Part shown: one piece after another, positions 63,001 to 64,000 of the stretch
Position numbering within the stretch: the first letter of the stretch is position 1
How the letters are laid out: every line of letters begins with the position of its first letter
Assembly (NCBI GenBank): GCA_008921705.1
Contig: VFFE01007767.1
Location: forward strand, 1,440,278-1,504,277
Direction of reading: 5' to 3'
DNA length: 64,000 bases
DNA from: Burhinus oedicnemus
Lineage: Eukaryota; Chordata; Aves; Charadriiformes; Burhinidae
The notes under the pieces: generated by a model
Told to the model about the DNA's origin: nothing
Databases searched by the model: none
Seen by the model: the letters and a program-made list of their open reading frames with translations, nothing else
Program-made: the position numbers and the translations under genes

Positions 63001-64000
63001 CTGAACCCATTTTCTAGACATAAAGGGCATTTTCAGTTTTTTAAAATATCACAGTGATAAATGGACTTTCATCCAAACTAGTAGCTTTCTCAGGAAAATT
63101 TTATTTGTATGACTTGTGTGCATCACTTCAAACTTAAAAATGTTTGTTTCTTTTTTGATTTCCAAACTCAAAAAAAAAAATCCCTACATGGAGGATTTCT
63201 TCTCTCCCTCTCAGCTGCAGACCTGTTTGGCCTCAAGTTTTTAAAAGTTACACAGTAAGCAAAAGGAAAATGAAACTGTAATGCTGTACTCTGTACTGTT
63301 TTCTGAGCTGAGAGTTATGTAAATTACAGAGAAGATTAATGAAGAGGAAGTGAAGAAAAGTGAAAAAATTGCTCAATTTCCCCTCCGAACCAGAAAGAAA
63401 CATAGGGAGGAAAAGAAAGGGACCGAAACCTCAAATTCTGAGAATTCTAAATCTATAATTAAAAGAGCAAAGACTTTGACCAAGAAAAATTTCCATTTTG
63501 AATGCTACAGTATTAAAACAACTTAAAAATAGTCATTAAACTATCTTCTATATTTTGTGACTCTAGTCTTCAAATCCAAGATAAGAACAGAGTTGTCATT
63601 CCTTGTGGAAACACAGCCTTTGGCAAGGTTTCAGAGGATCAGTGCTGTTATAAGAATGGAAACAATACAGCACAATTTGTCCGGAGGACACTAAAGAATG
63701 TTTCATCTTTGAAGACTGAAGTTGTAAATTGAAATTTAGGCAAGAAAAATCTCGGGTTTTTAAACACAATCTCTGTATTCCTTCATCAGCTCAAGAGATT
63801 ATGGCCTCTTGAGAACGCCCAATATCAAATTTAGCATGTCCAGGATAACACTTAATAGTATCCCAGAGAACTGACATATCCCAGAGGATCTAAGTCTTGG
63901 GAAAACAAGTGGTGTTTTAAAAAATATTTGCTAAGAGACTGTGAAAATATTTAAGCAGAATTATCTGATCTGTGTTAGATGTAAGGTCAAAAAGGCGATT
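54084..64000. other. Intergenic, AT-rich, no gene recognised to window end
   Basis: Almost 10 kb with no CR1 copy, CpG island, RNA gene or recognisable exon. Simple sequence includes A15 at 60446-60460, an AGATCT-based palindromic tract at 62501-62526 and a poly-A near 63170. Open frames up to 120 codons (57443-57805, minus) resemble nothing known. In human the next gene in this direction is ARMC3; its armadillo-repeat exons are not seen here, so it should lie beyond 64 kb if synteny holds. Confidence 0.6.
62501..62526. repeat. AGATCT-based near-palindromic tract
   Basis: Three AGATCT copies joined by TAG/TAT form a nearly self-complementary 26-bp tract; the first 14 bases, TAGATCTAGATCTA, are a perfect palindrome. 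It is a short cruciform-capable simple repeat with no known role. Confidence 0.8.

Noticed and set aside
54084..64000. Search for ARMC3 5' exons at the high-coordinate end
   Set aside because: No armadillo-repeat coding sequence or second CpG island was recognised; the gene probably starts beyond the window.

Overview
The window looks like a bird genome. The evidence is several CR1 LINE retrotransposon 3' ends with the avian-type tail (a GGTTGGAC..AGATGATCT segment, then short ATTCTATGA-like repeats), the lack of Alu/L1-type repeats, a compact CpG-island promoter in AT-rich DNA, and one ancient MIR SINE. I cannot name the species. It is mostly non-coding: I can support one protein-coding exon and no bacterial, viral or CRISPR features.

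The gene is PIP4K2A (phosphatidylinositol-5-phosphate 4-kinase type 2 alpha), on the minus strand. Its first coding exon is at 21870-21969. It has a clean GTAAGC donor on its low-coordinate side and a 20-N assembly gap (21970-21989) on the other, which hides the start codon and the N-terminal residues. The exon sits in a CpG island (about 21195-22440) with GC boxes, two NRF1-like sites, no evident TATA box and a (CG)8 tract. Everything from 1 to 21863 reads as the 5' part of intron 1; I saw no second exon there, so the kinase-encoding exons must lie below coordinate 1.

From 22.4 kb to 64 kb is DNA upstream of PIP4K2A. In human the next gene on this side is ARMC3, divergently oriented, but I recognise no ARMC3 exon here. 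The region contains: a CR1 tail at 22.6 kb; an unidentified GC-richer block at 23.2-23.65 kb; a diverged tandem array at 24.74-27.33 kb of about 16 units of roughly 140-185 bp, most carrying telomere-like CCCTAA hexamers; a nested CR1 pair at 31.25-32.84 kb; CR1 copies at 39.07-39.79, 40.38-40.52, 44.26-45.11 and 53.52-54.08 kb; a (TTCC)n microsatellite at 43.1 kb; a MIR at 48.47-48.60 kb; and AT-rich single-copy DNA with a few candidate regulatory stretches.

No new multi-gene system is visible. The most unusual object is the telomere-motif tandem array 2.3-5 kb upstream of the PIP4K2A promoter. The most useful practical point is that the assembly gap falls exactly on the PIP4K2A start codon.
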